Shown: in pieces, positions 1-7,536 of the stretch
How positions within the stretch are numbered: position 1 is the stretch's first letter
Layout of the letters: each line of letters starts with the position of its first letter
Assembly: GCA_031275145.1 (NCBI GenBank)
Contig: JAISPE010000017.1
Location: 1-14,208 of the forward strand
From: Prevotellaceae bacterium
GTDB taxonomy: Bacteria; Bacteroidota; Bacteroidia; Bacteroidales; UBA932
DNA length: 14,208 nucleotides
Direction of reading: 5' to 3'
Position numbers and translations under genes: made by a program
The notes under the pieces: generated by a model
Databases searched by the model: none
What the model was told of the DNA's origin: nothing
Seen by the model: only the letters and a program-made list of their open reading frames with translations

Positions 1-612
1 TTAAAAATCGATTTGGATTTTTATGTTTTCCAGACGCCCTGCGATGTGTATAACCCGAAACTGCTGATAATCGGCATCAATCCGGGAGGAAGCAAGTCGT
101 ATAAAGAAGCGTTGAAAGGCAAAGGGTATGATAAACGACCCGCAAGCGAACTGGGTTACGCAGAAAATACTCTTGCCGAAAAACCCCGGTGGGAAATCGA
201 AGGCGGATTAAAAGGCGGCGATGTGATGCGGAGCAATCTGCACAGAGTATTTAATAAGGATAATAACCTTGATATTCTGAAAGACACTGTTATGATGAAC
301 ATGTTTTATTTTAATACAGATAAGGCAAAGGATATAGCAGGCGTCAAAGCTGAAATCCGCAAGTATTGCATTGATAAGACTCTGGAATTTATAGAGATTA
401 TCAATCCGCAAAATATCCTGTTTCTTACAGGCGACGATGACAGGCTGAAAAGTTGCAGGGTAACCGGTATAAGGCAAATTGACGGGTTTATCAAACAGGG
501 AACTTTAGGCGACCGCACAGTGTATGCCATTCCTCATTATGGATACTATAAAGCGTATTCGTACGAAAACAGCGCTAAAACGGGAAAAGCGTTAAGTGGA
601 ATTTTTAAATGA
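1..612 (+). CDS. Uracil-DNA-glycosylase-like hypothetical protein, 5' partial
   Basis: The reading frame is open to the left edge, so the start is probably outside the window. The first possible start inside is a TTG at 13, which is an unlikely initiator here. About 203 residues are visible. Near the N-terminus is a hydrophobic strand followed by a glycine/proline loop (LLIIGINPGG), which resembles motif A of the uracil-DNA glycosylase superfamily. A second hydrophobic strand (NILFLTGDDD) lies in the middle. Near the C-terminus, IPHYGYYKAYS sits where the superfamily has its His-containing DNA-intercalation loop. These three points suggest the fold, but I cannot confirm catalytic residues, and uracil excision should not be assumed. 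It could be a phage- or defence-associated member of unknown substrate. The stop is TGA at 610-612. The next possible gene begins 30 nt downstream. Fold assignment is moderate and function unknown. Confidence 0.6.
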   Translation, partial: LKIDLDFYVFQTPCDVYNPKLLIIGINPGGSKSYKEALKGKGYDKRPASELGYAENTLAEKPRWEIEGGLKGGDVMRSNLHRVFNKDNNLDILKDTVMMNMFYFNTDKAKDIAGVKAEIRKYCIDKTLEFIEIINPQNILFLTGDDDRLKSCRVTGIRQIDGFIKQGTLGDRTVYAIPHYGYYKAYSYENSAKTGKALSGIFK

Positions 613-642
613 TAAAGTATTACTTTTTAAATAATTAATAAA

Positions 643-717
643 ATGAAACTTTTATTTATAGGTACACCTGAACTATTGATACTACTTATACTATTTACTA
701 TTTATACCATTATTTAA
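643..717 (+). CDS. Short hydrophobic ORF, possibly the detached N-terminus of the next gene
   Basis: A 24-codon ORF starts with ATG in an A-rich leader, with no Shine-Dalgarno, as is usual in Bacteroidetes. The product begins MKLLFIGTPELLILLILFTI and is almost entirely one membrane segment. The stop TAA (715-717) falls in a T/A run. The +1 frame is open from 680 and carries the membrane protein that ends at 1297. Two readings are possible: the original N-terminus of that protein, separated by a frameshift near 690-717, or a chance hydrophobic ORF in A/T-rich DNA. I favour the first only weakly. Confidence 0.25.
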   Translation: MKLLFIGTPELLILLILFTIYTII

Positions 718-889
718 AATAGTATTATCTATCTTCTCAAGGACAAAGGGAATAGTCATAGTATTAAGAAAATTTGTAATAAGTCCGAATGCGGAGAATG
801 GTAACCTTGTTACAATCACCGGTCGGAGATCTGGACTTTTATTTTGGTTATTAACACATATTGGACTGTCTCCTGAACTTGGATTTACT

Positions 890-1297
890 GTGTCGGAAAG
901 AAATCTTCGACTCCATGATAAAAGTCTGTTTGGAGAAGAACATATCGTGATGACATTAAAAAACACTGCTCATATTCGCTGTAAATATCACCGGCCACTT
1001 TCGGTTTTATTTTTTGCAATTTTATCATTAGCCGGTGCGTTATATTATGCCAATATACCATACGGGAATTCATCATTACTTACAGTACTAACAATCATTT
1101 CTGTCATTCTGTTTTTAGTTTTTTATTTCAACAAACACATTACAATAGTAGTAGAAACATGTGGTGGAAAAACTTATCAAATAGGCTTCAAACCAAGTTT
1201 GATAGAAAATGTGGATGTTACTCTTGGTAAAGCGCAGGAAGTTGTGGAATTGATAAATTCTCAAATAATCAAAGAACAGGAACGACGTTTGATATAG
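890..1297 (+). CDS. Two-helix membrane protein of unknown function, 5' end uncertain or broken
   Basis: The only ATG/GTG/TTG start in this frame that gives a sizeable product, before an internal ATG near 950, is the GTG at 890 (135 residues). Protein-like sequence nevertheless continues upstream without a stop to 680. The stretch from about 767 to 889 reads RKFVISPNAENGNLVTI and then a Gly-Arg-Arg-Ser-Gly segment with a hydrophobic run. It flows smoothly into the downstream part, so the true protein is probably longer and its start codon has been lost or shifted out of frame. The downstream part has a beta-rich segment (NLRLHDKSLFGEEHIVMTL) like small PH-like bacterial membrane proteins. Two membrane helices follow at about residues 37-56 and 63-80 counted from the GTG, then a cytoplasmic tail ending in a likely amphipathic helix. 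I do not recognise a named family. Base composition is A/T-rich like its neighbours. It may be a pseudogene. Confidence 0.55.
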   Translation: MSERNLRLHDKSLFGEEHIVMTLKNTAHIRCKYHRPLSVLFFAILSLAGALYYANIPYGNSSLLTVLTIISVILFLVFYFNKHITIVVETCGGKTYQIGFKPSLIENVDVTLGKAQEVVELINSQIIKEQERRLI

Positions 1298-1367
1298 TTG
1301 TTTTTGTGTTATGTACAGTTTTTAAATGAAAAAAGTTTTTTGATGAGGAAAAACATCGAACCCTTTT

Positions 1368-1411
1368 GACAGTCGGTACGCCGGAAATCCGGCGTACCCA
1401 AACTGTCTTTT
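1368..1411. terminator. Strong hairpin, terminator-like, related to a dispersed repeat
   Basis: GGTACGCCGG (1375-1384) pairs perfectly with CCGGCGTACC (1389-1398) around an AAAT loop. An outer GACAGT (1368-1373) pairs with ACTGTC (1402-1407). Four T residues follow (1408-1411). The position after the stop at 1297 and the T run fit a rho-independent terminator. The right arm, CGGCGTACCCAAACT, closely matches part of the repeat at 7222, so this may instead be a member of that repeat family acting as a terminator. Confidence 0.6.
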
Positions 1412-1455
1412 GAATAGAGAACAAGTTTTTAGAAATTAAATAATGTAAAGAACAA

Positions 1456-1932
1456 ATGAATAAATATACAAGATATATAGTTCTGATCATTGGGACAATA
1501 TGCTTCCTGTCAGTCGCACAATTCATTGAGGAGTACACTCAAATAGATAAAAGATGGTATAAAGAGTGGAAAGGATATAGGTACTCTGATGAGATGGGAA
1601 AAATTGTGATGTATCCTGATGAATGGTGGAATTTGTTGTACGCGAGTGAGTATTGGCAACATTTAGATGATGAAGACAAGAGCAAAATTTTAAGTGAGAA
1701 AAGTAGAATTGATCAAAAAAAACAGGAACTTGCGAAACAGTATCAGAGAAACGCAGAGCAGGGCAGTGCGGATGCTCAAAACTGTTTAGGCTTTATGTAT
1801 GAGAATGGTGTTGGCGTTAGCAAAGATTACGGTGAAGCATTGAAGTGGTACCGGAAAAGCGCTGAACGGGGCAATGCGGATGCTCAAAAGAACTTGAACA
1901 GGATATATATAAAGATTCAGGATTTCAGATGA
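1456..1932 (+). CDS. Membrane-anchored Sel1-repeat protein, apparently truncated by a frameshift
   Basis: This ORF encodes 158 residues from the ATG in AACAAATG. Residues 6-24 form a hydrophobic signal anchor or uncleaved signal peptide, so the rest should face the periplasm. Residues 40-75 are rich in Trp and Tyr with no known domain. Sel1-like repeats begin near residue 95: AEQGSADAQNCLGFMYENG, then KDYGEALKWYRKSAERGNADAQ. The repeat units at 1753 and 1861 are nearly identical and exactly 108 nt (36 codons) apart. Sel1 repeats usually serve as helical protein-interaction scaffolds. The ORF stops at 1932, but the next frame carries DENKAMKQYRKS at 1928-1963, the expected end of a third repeat unit. 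The gene therefore looks shortened by a small deletion. Its partner and function cannot be read from the context. Confidence 0.75.
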   Translation: MNKYTRYIVLIIGTICFLSVAQFIEEYTQIDKRWYKEWKGYRYSDEMGKIVMYPDEWWNLLYASEYWQHLDDEDKSKILSEKSRIDQKKQELAKQYQRNAEQGSADAQNCLGFMYENGVGVSKDYGEALKWYRKSAERGNADAQKNLNRIYIKIQDFR

Positions 1933-2068
1933 GAACAAAGCTATGAAACAGTATCGAAAAAGCGGAACTGTGTTTTTAACACGACACAGTATGGAGAGTG
2001 CGCATCCCGAAGCAATCCAGAAATACACGACCTTCAAACGCAGTACAAACAACCTCATTTACATCTAA
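1928..2068 (+). pseudogene. Out-of-frame remnant of a third Sel1 repeat
   Basis: Shifted one frame from the upstream ORF, the sequence reads DENKAMKQYRKS, which aligns with KDYGEALKWYRKS of the preceding repeat. The conserved Lys-Ser codons of the two copies (AGC at 1858 and 1961) lie 103 nt apart instead of 108. A net 5-nt loss explains the frame change. Downstream similarity fades quickly. A 41-codon ORF from the ATG at 1943 to 2068 contains this stretch but is unlikely to be translated as a gene in its own right. Confidence 0.5.
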
Positions 2069-2144
2069 TTATCACAACAAAACAACCTCAGTAGCAATAA
2101 TATATCCCCGTATTCCAACCTCATTACCTTTGCTTTTAATAATA

Positions 2145-2175
2145 CGGCGTAGTCTGGAGACTGCGCCGAGCGAAA
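2145..2175 (+). repeat. Short hairpin repeat, compact copy
   Basis: CGGCGTAGTC (2145-2154) pairs with GACTGCGCCG (2159-2168) around TGGA. The stem has ten pairs including one T:G, which would be G:U in RNA. It is followed by AGCGAAA. The right half (2151-2175) matches 7249-7273 at 24 of 25 positions. Both copies lie between genes. No transposase or target-site duplication is visible. This looks like a REP- or MITE-like palindromic element rather than a gene. Confidence 0.7.
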
Positions 2176-2302
2176 GCTGCCATGGCAATTTTGGCAAATC
2201 CAACCGGTTTCATGAAGTGAAAACACGTATTCCTGTTTTGACATAAATTATAACTGACTGTGCCGAAGTAAAATTTGGCTGCACCGATTTAAACATTCTG
2301 TA

Positions 2303-2329
2303 AAAAAACAGGCGCTGCGCCTACTTTTT
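2303..2329. terminator. Possible bidirectional terminator
   Basis: AGGCG (2310-2314) and CGCCT (2318-2322) form a five-pair G/C stem with a CTG loop. An A run (2302-2308) precedes it and TTTTT (2325-2329) follows, so the A and T tracts could extend the stem. It may end transcription from either side, isolating the receptor gene from the degraded region to its left. The stem is short, so confidence is limited. Confidence 0.4.
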
Positions 2330-2442
2330 CATTTCTCTATTCCTTATCCGATAAATATTTGTCAGCATGTAATCTATGAAGCGCCTGCAAAAATAAAACC
2401 GATTTGTATTTTCAATGTAACCGTTATGAAATACTGTCGCCA

Positions 2443-2450
2443 TACTTTTG
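2443..2450 (+). promoter_or_regulatory. Promoter -7 box for the TonB receptor gene
   Basis: TACTTTTG matches the Bacteroidetes primary-sigma -7 consensus TAnnTTTG exactly, 44 nt before the ATG at 2495. No TTTG stands at the usual 19-21 nt upstream, so the -33 element is weak or absent. The 11 bases TACTTTTGCGG recur exactly at the nuoM promoter (8296-8306). Confidence 0.5.
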
Positions 2451-2494
2451 CGGTAAAATTAATGAATTTATTATTTAATTAAGATATTAAAATT

Positions 2495-5400
2495 ATGAGA
2501 AAAAATTTAGTGAAATCATTATTATTGATTGCGGTTAGCGTCATTATCGGTACGGTTTCGACGTATGCGCAGGTAACAACTTCGTCGGTCGGCGGAAATA
2601 TCGTCGAACCGGGAGGCGACGCGGCAGCCGGCGTCACTGTCGTTGCCGTCCACGTTCCTACGGGAACGGAATACCGTTCCGTATCAAGCGTAAGGGGCGA
2701 TTACAGCATTCGGAACATGCGTCCGGGAGGACCATATACAATCAGATATTCGCTGATTGGGTTTAAGACGGTTGAAATGCCGGATGTTCATTTAGCCCTT
2801 TCGGGCAATACCGTTATCAACCTGAATCTGGAACAGGACGTTATCGGTTTGCAGGAAGTGGTGATAAGTGCAAAATCGCGGACATCGAACATGAACGCCG
2901 GTAATGCCGGCGCTATCACAAACATTTCGTCGGGAGATATTGCCGCTATGCCGAGCATCAGCCGGAGCATCAACGATCTTACCCGTCTTACGCCGCAAGC
3001 TAACGGACAGGCTATCGGCGGAGGAAATTATCGTCAGAATTATATCACCGTCGACGGGGCGGCGTTTAACAATGCTTTCGGTATCGGTCAGAACCTGCCC
3101 GGAAACGGCTCGCCCATTTCGATCGACGCGCTTGAGCAGATTTCTGTCAGCCTCACGCCCTACGACGTCAGCCACAGCGGGTTTATCGGCGCGACCGTCG
3201 ATGCTGTAACGAAATCGGGTTCAAACGAGTTTAAAGGTTCGCTCTACACTTACAGGACTGACGAACGGTTGAGGGGCAACAAAGTGGGCGAGGAATATTT
3301 CAGCAAATCGCCTTCGCAATACAGTCTGCTCGGTTTGACGTTCGGCGGTCCGGTGATAAAGAACAAACTCTTTTTCTTTGTCAACTACGAGTCGGAGAAG
3401 ACCGTCGATCCGGGACCTTCGCGTGTCGCTTCGACCGACGGCACAGGTAACGGAACTACGGTCGCCCGTCCCTCCGAAAGCGATATGGACATGATAAGCC
3501 GGTATCTCGTAGATAACTACGGATACGAAACCGGACCGTATCAGGGATATTCTTTCGACAGCCCGGGTTCGAAAATTCTGGCTCGATTAGACTGGAACAT
3601 TTCGCAAAACCATAAGGTAAATATCCGTTACAGCGGCATGTCGTCGAAAACTCCGTATACTCCTTCGACGTCCACAAGTCCGATATCGCCGACGCCTTTC
3701 AGCGGCAGCCGTACGGGCGCCAATGCGATGTGGTATAAAAACAGCGGATATTTTCAGGAACAGAATTTCTCGTCGCTCTCGGGCGAACTGAACTCCGTCT
3801 TTCTTGAAGGAAAACTGCACAATACCCTGCGGCTGACATGGTCGTATCAGGACGAGCCGCGAAGCACGGGCGGAAACAGAGATTTCCCGTTTGTCGATAT
3901 CCTGAAAGACAATCAGCCTTACGTCTCGTTCGGAACGGAACTGTTTTCATTCGGCAACCTGCGGCAGGTCAATACGCTTAATTTTACCGACGAGATAAAA
4001 TATACTCTGGGCATCAACAGCCTTACACTCGGTTTGAGCTACGAAAGCAATCTGATTAAAAACGGATTTATGCGTTTCGGAACAGGGCTGTACATCTTCA
4101 ATTCGTGGGAAGATTTCGTGAACGGCAATAAACCGAAAAACTATGCCATAACCATTTCCAACGCTCCGGGTTACGCGCAGTCGTTTCCGAGTTTCCGGTT
4201 CGAGCAGTACTCTCTGTACCTGCAGGACGAGCTGAAACTCAACAGCCGGCTGAACATAACGGGCGGCATTCGTTTCGATTTGCCTGTCTATCCCGAACAT
4301 CCAGAAGGTTTGCAGACGCACCCGATGATTCTGGATCTGAATTTCGGCGGCAAACACTACAATACCGCCACAATGCCGTCGACGCGTCTGATGCTGTCGC
4401 CGCGTCTCGGCTTCAACTACGATGTTCTGGGAAACCGCTCGCTGATTCTTCGCGGGGGAACGGGGATATTTACCGGACGGATTCCTTTTGTCTGGATTTG
4501 TTCGCAGTCGGGCGACGCAGGAATGTTGCAGCAAACTATGATATATTCGGGCGCAGACGTTCCGGGCAAATTCGACCCCGACCCGAAAAAGTATCTGCCC
4601 AACCCGCAGCCGGCTGCCGGAACAAGTATTCCTACAGGAGGATTTACGATTATGGACCCCGATTTTAAAATGCCTTCGAACTGGAAAGCCTCTCTTGCGG
4701 CAGATATCAAACTGCCTTACGGTTTCAAGGCTTCCGTCGAAGCGATCTACGGCAGGGACATTAATCCGGTTGTCGTTTACAAAGACGGTCTGGTCGATCC
4801 CGTTGCAATGAATATCAGCGGATATCCCGATCACCGTATGATGTATCTTGCAGGTAACGCCAAATTCGTACATAAACTAAACAGCGCCGGTCAGTTAGAC
4901 CCGACGACAGCCAACAATGCCGGCGCTACTCCTCTCTTCGTTACCAACTATAACAAAAACACCGGTTACTACACATCTCTGACGTTCCGTCTGGAAAAAA
5001 CTCTGTGGCAGGGACTGTCGGGAATGATCGCATACACTCGCAGTCAGGCGAAAAGCTTCCACGACGGAGGCGGCGACCAGATGTATTCGTTATGGAACGG
5101 TTATGCGACCGTCAACGGCTCGAACACGCCCGAACTCGGATATGCAAGTTATGTGACGCCGAACAGTCTGATCGGTTCGCTGGCATACAAATACAAAGAC
5201 TTTGCCGTATCGCTGTTCTACCGCGGCAGCAACGACGGCAGAACTTCATATTACTACACTTCCAATATTGTGAACGACGGCGCAAGCAGTGTAAACCTGA
5301 TTTATGTTCCCAAAAATCCGGGCGAAATACAGTTTGTCGAAAAAACCGTGAACGGAATTACATACTCGGCTCGGGAACAAAGCGACGCTTTCTTTAAATA

Positions 5401-5797
5401 TATCGAACAGGACCCTTATCTGAAAAAACGCAAGGGTATGTATGCCGAAAAAAACGCTCTGGTATATCCATGGTCGCATCAGTTTGATTTAAAGATTACG
5501 CAGAATTTTGTCGTGAATGTCGGGAAAACCAAAAATACTTTGCAGGCAGGAATGGATATCGCTAACGTCGGCAACCTGTTCAACTCCGACTGGGGCAGTC
5601 GCTGGCAGGTAAATCAAAATCAACTGCTGATAATGACTAATGCCGCTCAGGTAACGCCGACCGGTAACGTCATCCCTACATTCCAAATGAACCACATAGC
5701 GGGAACAGGCGAGCTGCCGACGGAAACATTCAGGAAAACGGTCGGTTATTCCTCTACTTTCTCAATACAGTTCAGTTTGAGATACTTTTTTAATTAA
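2495..5797 (+). CDS. TonB-dependent receptor, Oar-like, with carboxypeptidase regulatory-like N-terminal domain
   Basis: The product has 1100 residues, the usual size of Oar-like receptors. Residues 1-25 are a signal peptide (MRKNLVKSLL..., likely cut after STYA). Residues about 28-115 form a carboxypeptidase-regulatory or CNA-B-like beta domain with the typical GDYSIRNMRPGGPYTI stretch. A TonB plug domain follows at about 125-250, including DGAAFNNAFG. The remainder is an outer-membrane beta-barrel ending in FSLRYFFN, with the C-terminal aromatic pattern needed for barrel insertion. The role should be energised uptake of a ligand across the outer membrane, or envelope/adhesion work as proposed for Oar. 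The ligand cannot be read from sequence. No SusD-like lipoprotein follows, so it is not a SusCD pair. The next gene, a secreted phosphodiesterase, starts 92 nt downstream on the same strand. The ATG was chosen because it begins the signal peptide. Confidence 0.93.
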   Translation: MRKNLVKSLLLIAVSVIIGTVSTYAQVTTSSVGGNIVEPGGDAAAGVTVVAVHVPTGTEYRSVSSVRGDYSIRNMRPGGPYTIRYSLIGFKTVEMPDVHLALSGNTVINLNLEQDVIGLQEVVISAKSRTSNMNAGNAGAITNISSGDIAAMPSISRSINDLTRLTPQANGQAIGGGNYRQNYITVDGAAFNNAFGIGQNLPGNGSPISIDALEQISVSLTPYDVSHSGFIGATVDAVTKSGSNEFKGSLYTYRTDERLRGNKVGEEYFSKSPSQYSLLGLTFGGPVIKNKLFFFVNYESEKTVDPGPSRVASTDGTGNGTTVARPSESDMDMISRYLVDNYGYETGPYQGYSFDSPGSKILARLDWNISQNHKVNIRYSGMSSKTPYTPSTSTSPISPTPFSGSRTGANAMWYKNSGYFQEQNFSSLSGELNSVFLEGKLHNTLRLTWSYQDEPRSTGGNRDFPFVDILKDNQPYVSFGTELFSFGNLRQVNTLNFTDEIKYTLGINSLTLGLSYESNLIKNGFMRFGTGLYIFNSWEDFVNGNKPKNYAITISNAPGYAQSFPSFRFEQYSLYLQDELKLNSRLNITGGIRFDLPVYPEHPEGLQTHPMILDLNFGGKHYNTATMPSTRLMLSPRLGFNYDVLGNRSLILRGGTGIFTGRIPFVWICSQSGDAGMLQQTMIYSGADVPGKFDPDPKKYLPNPQPAAGTSIPTGGFTIMDPDFKMPSNWKASLAADIKLPYGFKASVEAIYGRDINPVVVYKDGLVDPVAMNISGYPDHRMMYLAGNAKFVHKLNSAGQLDPTTANNAGATPLFVTNYNKNTGYYTSLTFRLEKTLWQGLSGMIAYTRSQAKSFHDGGGDQMYSLWNGYATVNGSNTPELGYASYVTPNSLIGSLAYKYKDFAVSLFYRGSNDGRTSYYYTSNIVNDGASSVNLIYVPKNPGEIQFVEKTVNGITYSAREQSDAFFKYIEQDPYLKKRKGMYAEKNALVYPWSHQFDLKITQNFVVNVGKTKNTLQAGMDIANVGNLFNSDWGSRWQVNQNQLLIMTNAAQVTPTGNVIPTFQMNHIAGTGELPTETFRKTVGYSSTFSIQFSLRYFFN

Positions 5798-5889
5798 TTA
5801 ACGGGAAACTGGCGTCAGCGCTTTTAACTTTTAGTTTTTAGTTTATAACTTTTATCAGGTTTTCGGGAGTTTCCCAATAATATTTGATT

Positions 5890-7110
5890 ATGAAAAAGAT
5901 TACAGTTATTACGGTTACAGTTTTCGCATGTATAATTTCGGGATATTTTCTTTTTTCGGACGGCAAAAGCGAACAGCCTTATCTTGTAGTGCTGTCGATG
6001 GACGGTTTCAGACAGGATTACTGCGATATTTACAATACGCCCAATCTGAACAGAATCAGGACAACGGGCGTAAAGGCGGAATACGTACAGAGTTCGTATC
6101 CGACGGTTACTTTCCCGAACCATTACAGTATGGCAACCGGCCTGTATCCCGACCGGCACGGACTGGTAAACAATACTTTCTACGATTCGGTTTTGAGGGA
6201 TACTTTTTCTCTGTCGAAGCGCGAGGCAGTGTCGAACCCGGCATACTGGAGCGGCGAACCGATCTGGATAACAGCGGAAACACAGAATCTTAACTCGGCA
6301 ATATTTTTCTGGCCGGGCAGCGAAGCTCCCGTAAAAGGCATGTATGCCGACTTTTGGAAAAAGTATGACGGCAGAATATCGTACCGGCAACGGATCGATA
6401 CCGTAATTCGATGGCTGCAATTGCCCGAAAAAATCCGTCCGCATCTGATTATGTTCTACTTCTCCGAACCCGACCACAGCGGTCATACGCACGGACCGGC
6501 AAGCGACTATACCGGAACGGTTGTCGAGCGTCTCGACAGGCTGGCGGGCATATTGATAGACGAACTCGACAGGCTGCCCGTTGGCAGGAAAATCAATCTT
6601 ATCATCACTTCCGACCATGGCATGGCAGCCGTTTCGCCCGAAAAGACCGTCTTCCTGTCGGATTATCTGCCTGCGCACTGGATTGAAAGGCAATTCACCG
6701 GCGCTTTTACGCATTTATATACGCGTCCCGAATATCGTGACAGTGTCGTGCAGGCCTTGCAGAACGTTCCGAATATCCGTGTATTCAAAAAAGAAAATCT
6801 TCCCTCGCGTCTCCATTACGGAACACATCCGCGTACGGGCGACGTTGTCGTAATTCCCGATTGCGGCGGCTGGGTTTCTGCCGGACGGGAGTTTCCCGTG
6901 ACAATGAAAGGCGCTCACGGCTATGACAATGAATGTGACGATATGCACGCTATTTTCTTCGCCCGCGGACCGGCTTTTAAACAGGCATACTTGCAAGCGC
7001 CGTTCGTAAACGTTGATCTGTATAACCTGATGGCTGCCGTCCTAAACCTCCATCCCGCAGCTAACGACGGTGACTTTGAACGCGTAAAAGGTATGTTGAA
7101 GATGTATTGA
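5890..7110 (+). CDS. Type I phosphodiesterase/nucleotide pyrophosphatase (ENPP-like, alkaline phosphatase superfamily)
   Basis: The product has 406 residues from the ATG at 5890; a TTG two codons upstream is rejected. Residues 4-22 are a hydrophobic signal or anchor. A Cys at 14 follows Ala, but the lipobox is poor, so lipoprotein status is doubtful. The catalytic set of nucleotide pyrophosphatase/phosphodiesterases is complete by comparison with the family. Asp38 (SMDGF) and nucleophile Thr74 (PTVTFPNHYS) are present, with Asp242/His243 (SDHG) for one metal. Asp195/His199 (DHSGHTHG) and His343 (GAHGYDNE) serve the other. Length is normal for the family. It should hydrolyse phosphodiester or pyrophosphate bonds, for example in nucleotides or phospholipid head groups, outside the cytoplasm. 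The exact substrate is unknown. It may be co-transcribed with the receptor upstream, and a strong terminator lies 25 nt after the stop. Confidence 0.92.
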   Translation: MKKITVITVTVFACIISGYFLFSDGKSEQPYLVVLSMDGFRQDYCDIYNTPNLNRIRTTGVKAEYVQSSYPTVTFPNHYSMATGLYPDRHGLVNNTFYDSVLRDTFSLSKREAVSNPAYWSGEPIWITAETQNLNSAIFFWPGSEAPVKGMYADFWKKYDGRISYRQRIDTVIRWLQLPEKIRPHLIMFYFSEPDHSGHTHGPASDYTGTVVERLDRLAGILIDELDRLPVGRKINLIITSDHGMAAVSPEKTVFLSDYLPAHWIERQFTGAFTHLYTRPEYRDSVVQALQNVPNIRVFKKENLPSRLHYGTHPRTGDVVVIPDCGGWVSAGREFPVTMKGAHGYDNECDDMHAIFFARGPAFKQAYLQAPFVNVDLYNLMAAVLNLHPAANDGDFERVKGMLKMY

Positions 7111-7135
7111 CTCCTTTTTTGCAACTGTAAACATG

Positions 7136-7170
7136 AGTCCGAAATTGACTTTCGTCGATTTCGGACTTTT
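7136..7170 (+). terminator. Rho-independent terminator after the phosphodiesterase gene
   Basis: AGTCCGAAAT (7136-7145) pairs perfectly with ATTTCGGACT (7158-7167) around a 12-nt loop, followed by TTT. The ten-pair stem lies 25 nt after the stop of the phosphodiesterase gene. It probably ends the receptor-phosphodiesterase transcript. Confidence 0.8.
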
Positions 7171-7536
7171 ATGTTTTGCTCTTCTTTTGACAGAATTCTT
7201 TTTTTGACAGGATTTTTAAATCGGCGTAGCCAAACTTTAGTTCAACGAAGTCTGGAGACTACGCCGAGCGAAAAGGAAAAACAAACGGCCACAGCAGTGA
7301 TTTTTTGTGCAAACCTGTTATTTTTCACATCCCGTCTGCGGCTCTATCCTGAAAGTATAAAAATAAATTAACACAGTCTCTATTTCCGGTTAGACGCTCT
7401 AACTCTCTGGTAACGGCATAGTATTATGAAATATTTGTGCAAAATATCAACAATCGGGTGTTAAAATACGTTAATATTCCAGCCGGAATCATTAATTATT
7501 GTTTACTTTGCACCGATTTAATACTGAATCGAATTG
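7171..7536. other. Non-coding gap upstream of the lysozyme gene
   Basis: This 366-nt stretch holds the long palindromic repeat (7221-7273) and a perfect six-pair hairpin GTTAGA-CGC-TCTAAC (7389-7403). A near-consensus -7 box, TTACTTTG (7503-7510), lies 26 nt before the lysozyme ATG. Short ORFs crossing the repeat or overlapping the lysozyme start show no protein-like character. I find no RNA gene. Confidence 0.55.
7221..7273 (+). repeat. Long copy of the palindromic intergenic repeat
   Basis: TCGGCGTAG (7221-7229) pairs with CTACGCCGA (7259-7267). Inside, CCA (7230-7232) pairs with TGG (7253-7255) and ACTT (7234-7237) pairs with AAGT (7248-7251), leaving one mismatch and an AGA bulge. The whole element can fold into one long hairpin with loop TAGTTCAACG. 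The tail AGCGAAA is shared with the copy at 2145, and the left arm resembles the right arm of the hairpin at 1375-1407. Two TTTTGACAG-like direct repeats lie just upstream (7186-7210); the same motif precedes the 1375 hairpin at 1364. Confidence 0.7.

Larger units (their letters stand above)
2069..2494. other. Non-coding gap upstream of the TonB receptor
   Basis: This stretch of about 425 nt separates the Sel1 remnant from the receptor gene. It holds the compact hairpin repeat at 2145, a G/C-rich hairpin with a T run at 2310-2329, and a promoter -7 box at 2443. An 82-codon ORF at 1998-2246 crosses the repeat and looks like chance. I see no convincing RNA gene. Confidence 0.6.

Noticed and set aside
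1998..2246. 82-codon ORF on the + strand
   Set aside because: It crosses the hairpin repeat at 2145, is rich in Thr/Ser/Arg with no domain pattern, and follows decayed Sel1 sequence; a chance frame.
3947..4873. 308-codon ORF on the - strand inside the receptor gene
   Set aside because: It is antisense to a well-supported beta-barrel coding region, has shadow composition rich in Arg, His and Val, and shows no domain.
5803..5875. Inverted repeat GGGAAACT / AGTTTCCC between receptor and phosphodiesterase genes
   Set aside because: The eight-base arms are 57 nt apart with A/T-rich sequence between; too weak to call a terminator or operator.
5824..6714. 296-codon ORF on the - strand over the phosphodiesterase gene
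   Set aside because: It is antisense to an enzyme with all catalytic motifs intact, and its length is explained by mirrored codon bias.
7171..7371. 66-codon ORF after the terminator
   Set aside because: It begins in the T run of the terminator and reads through the palindromic repeat, with no protein-like features.
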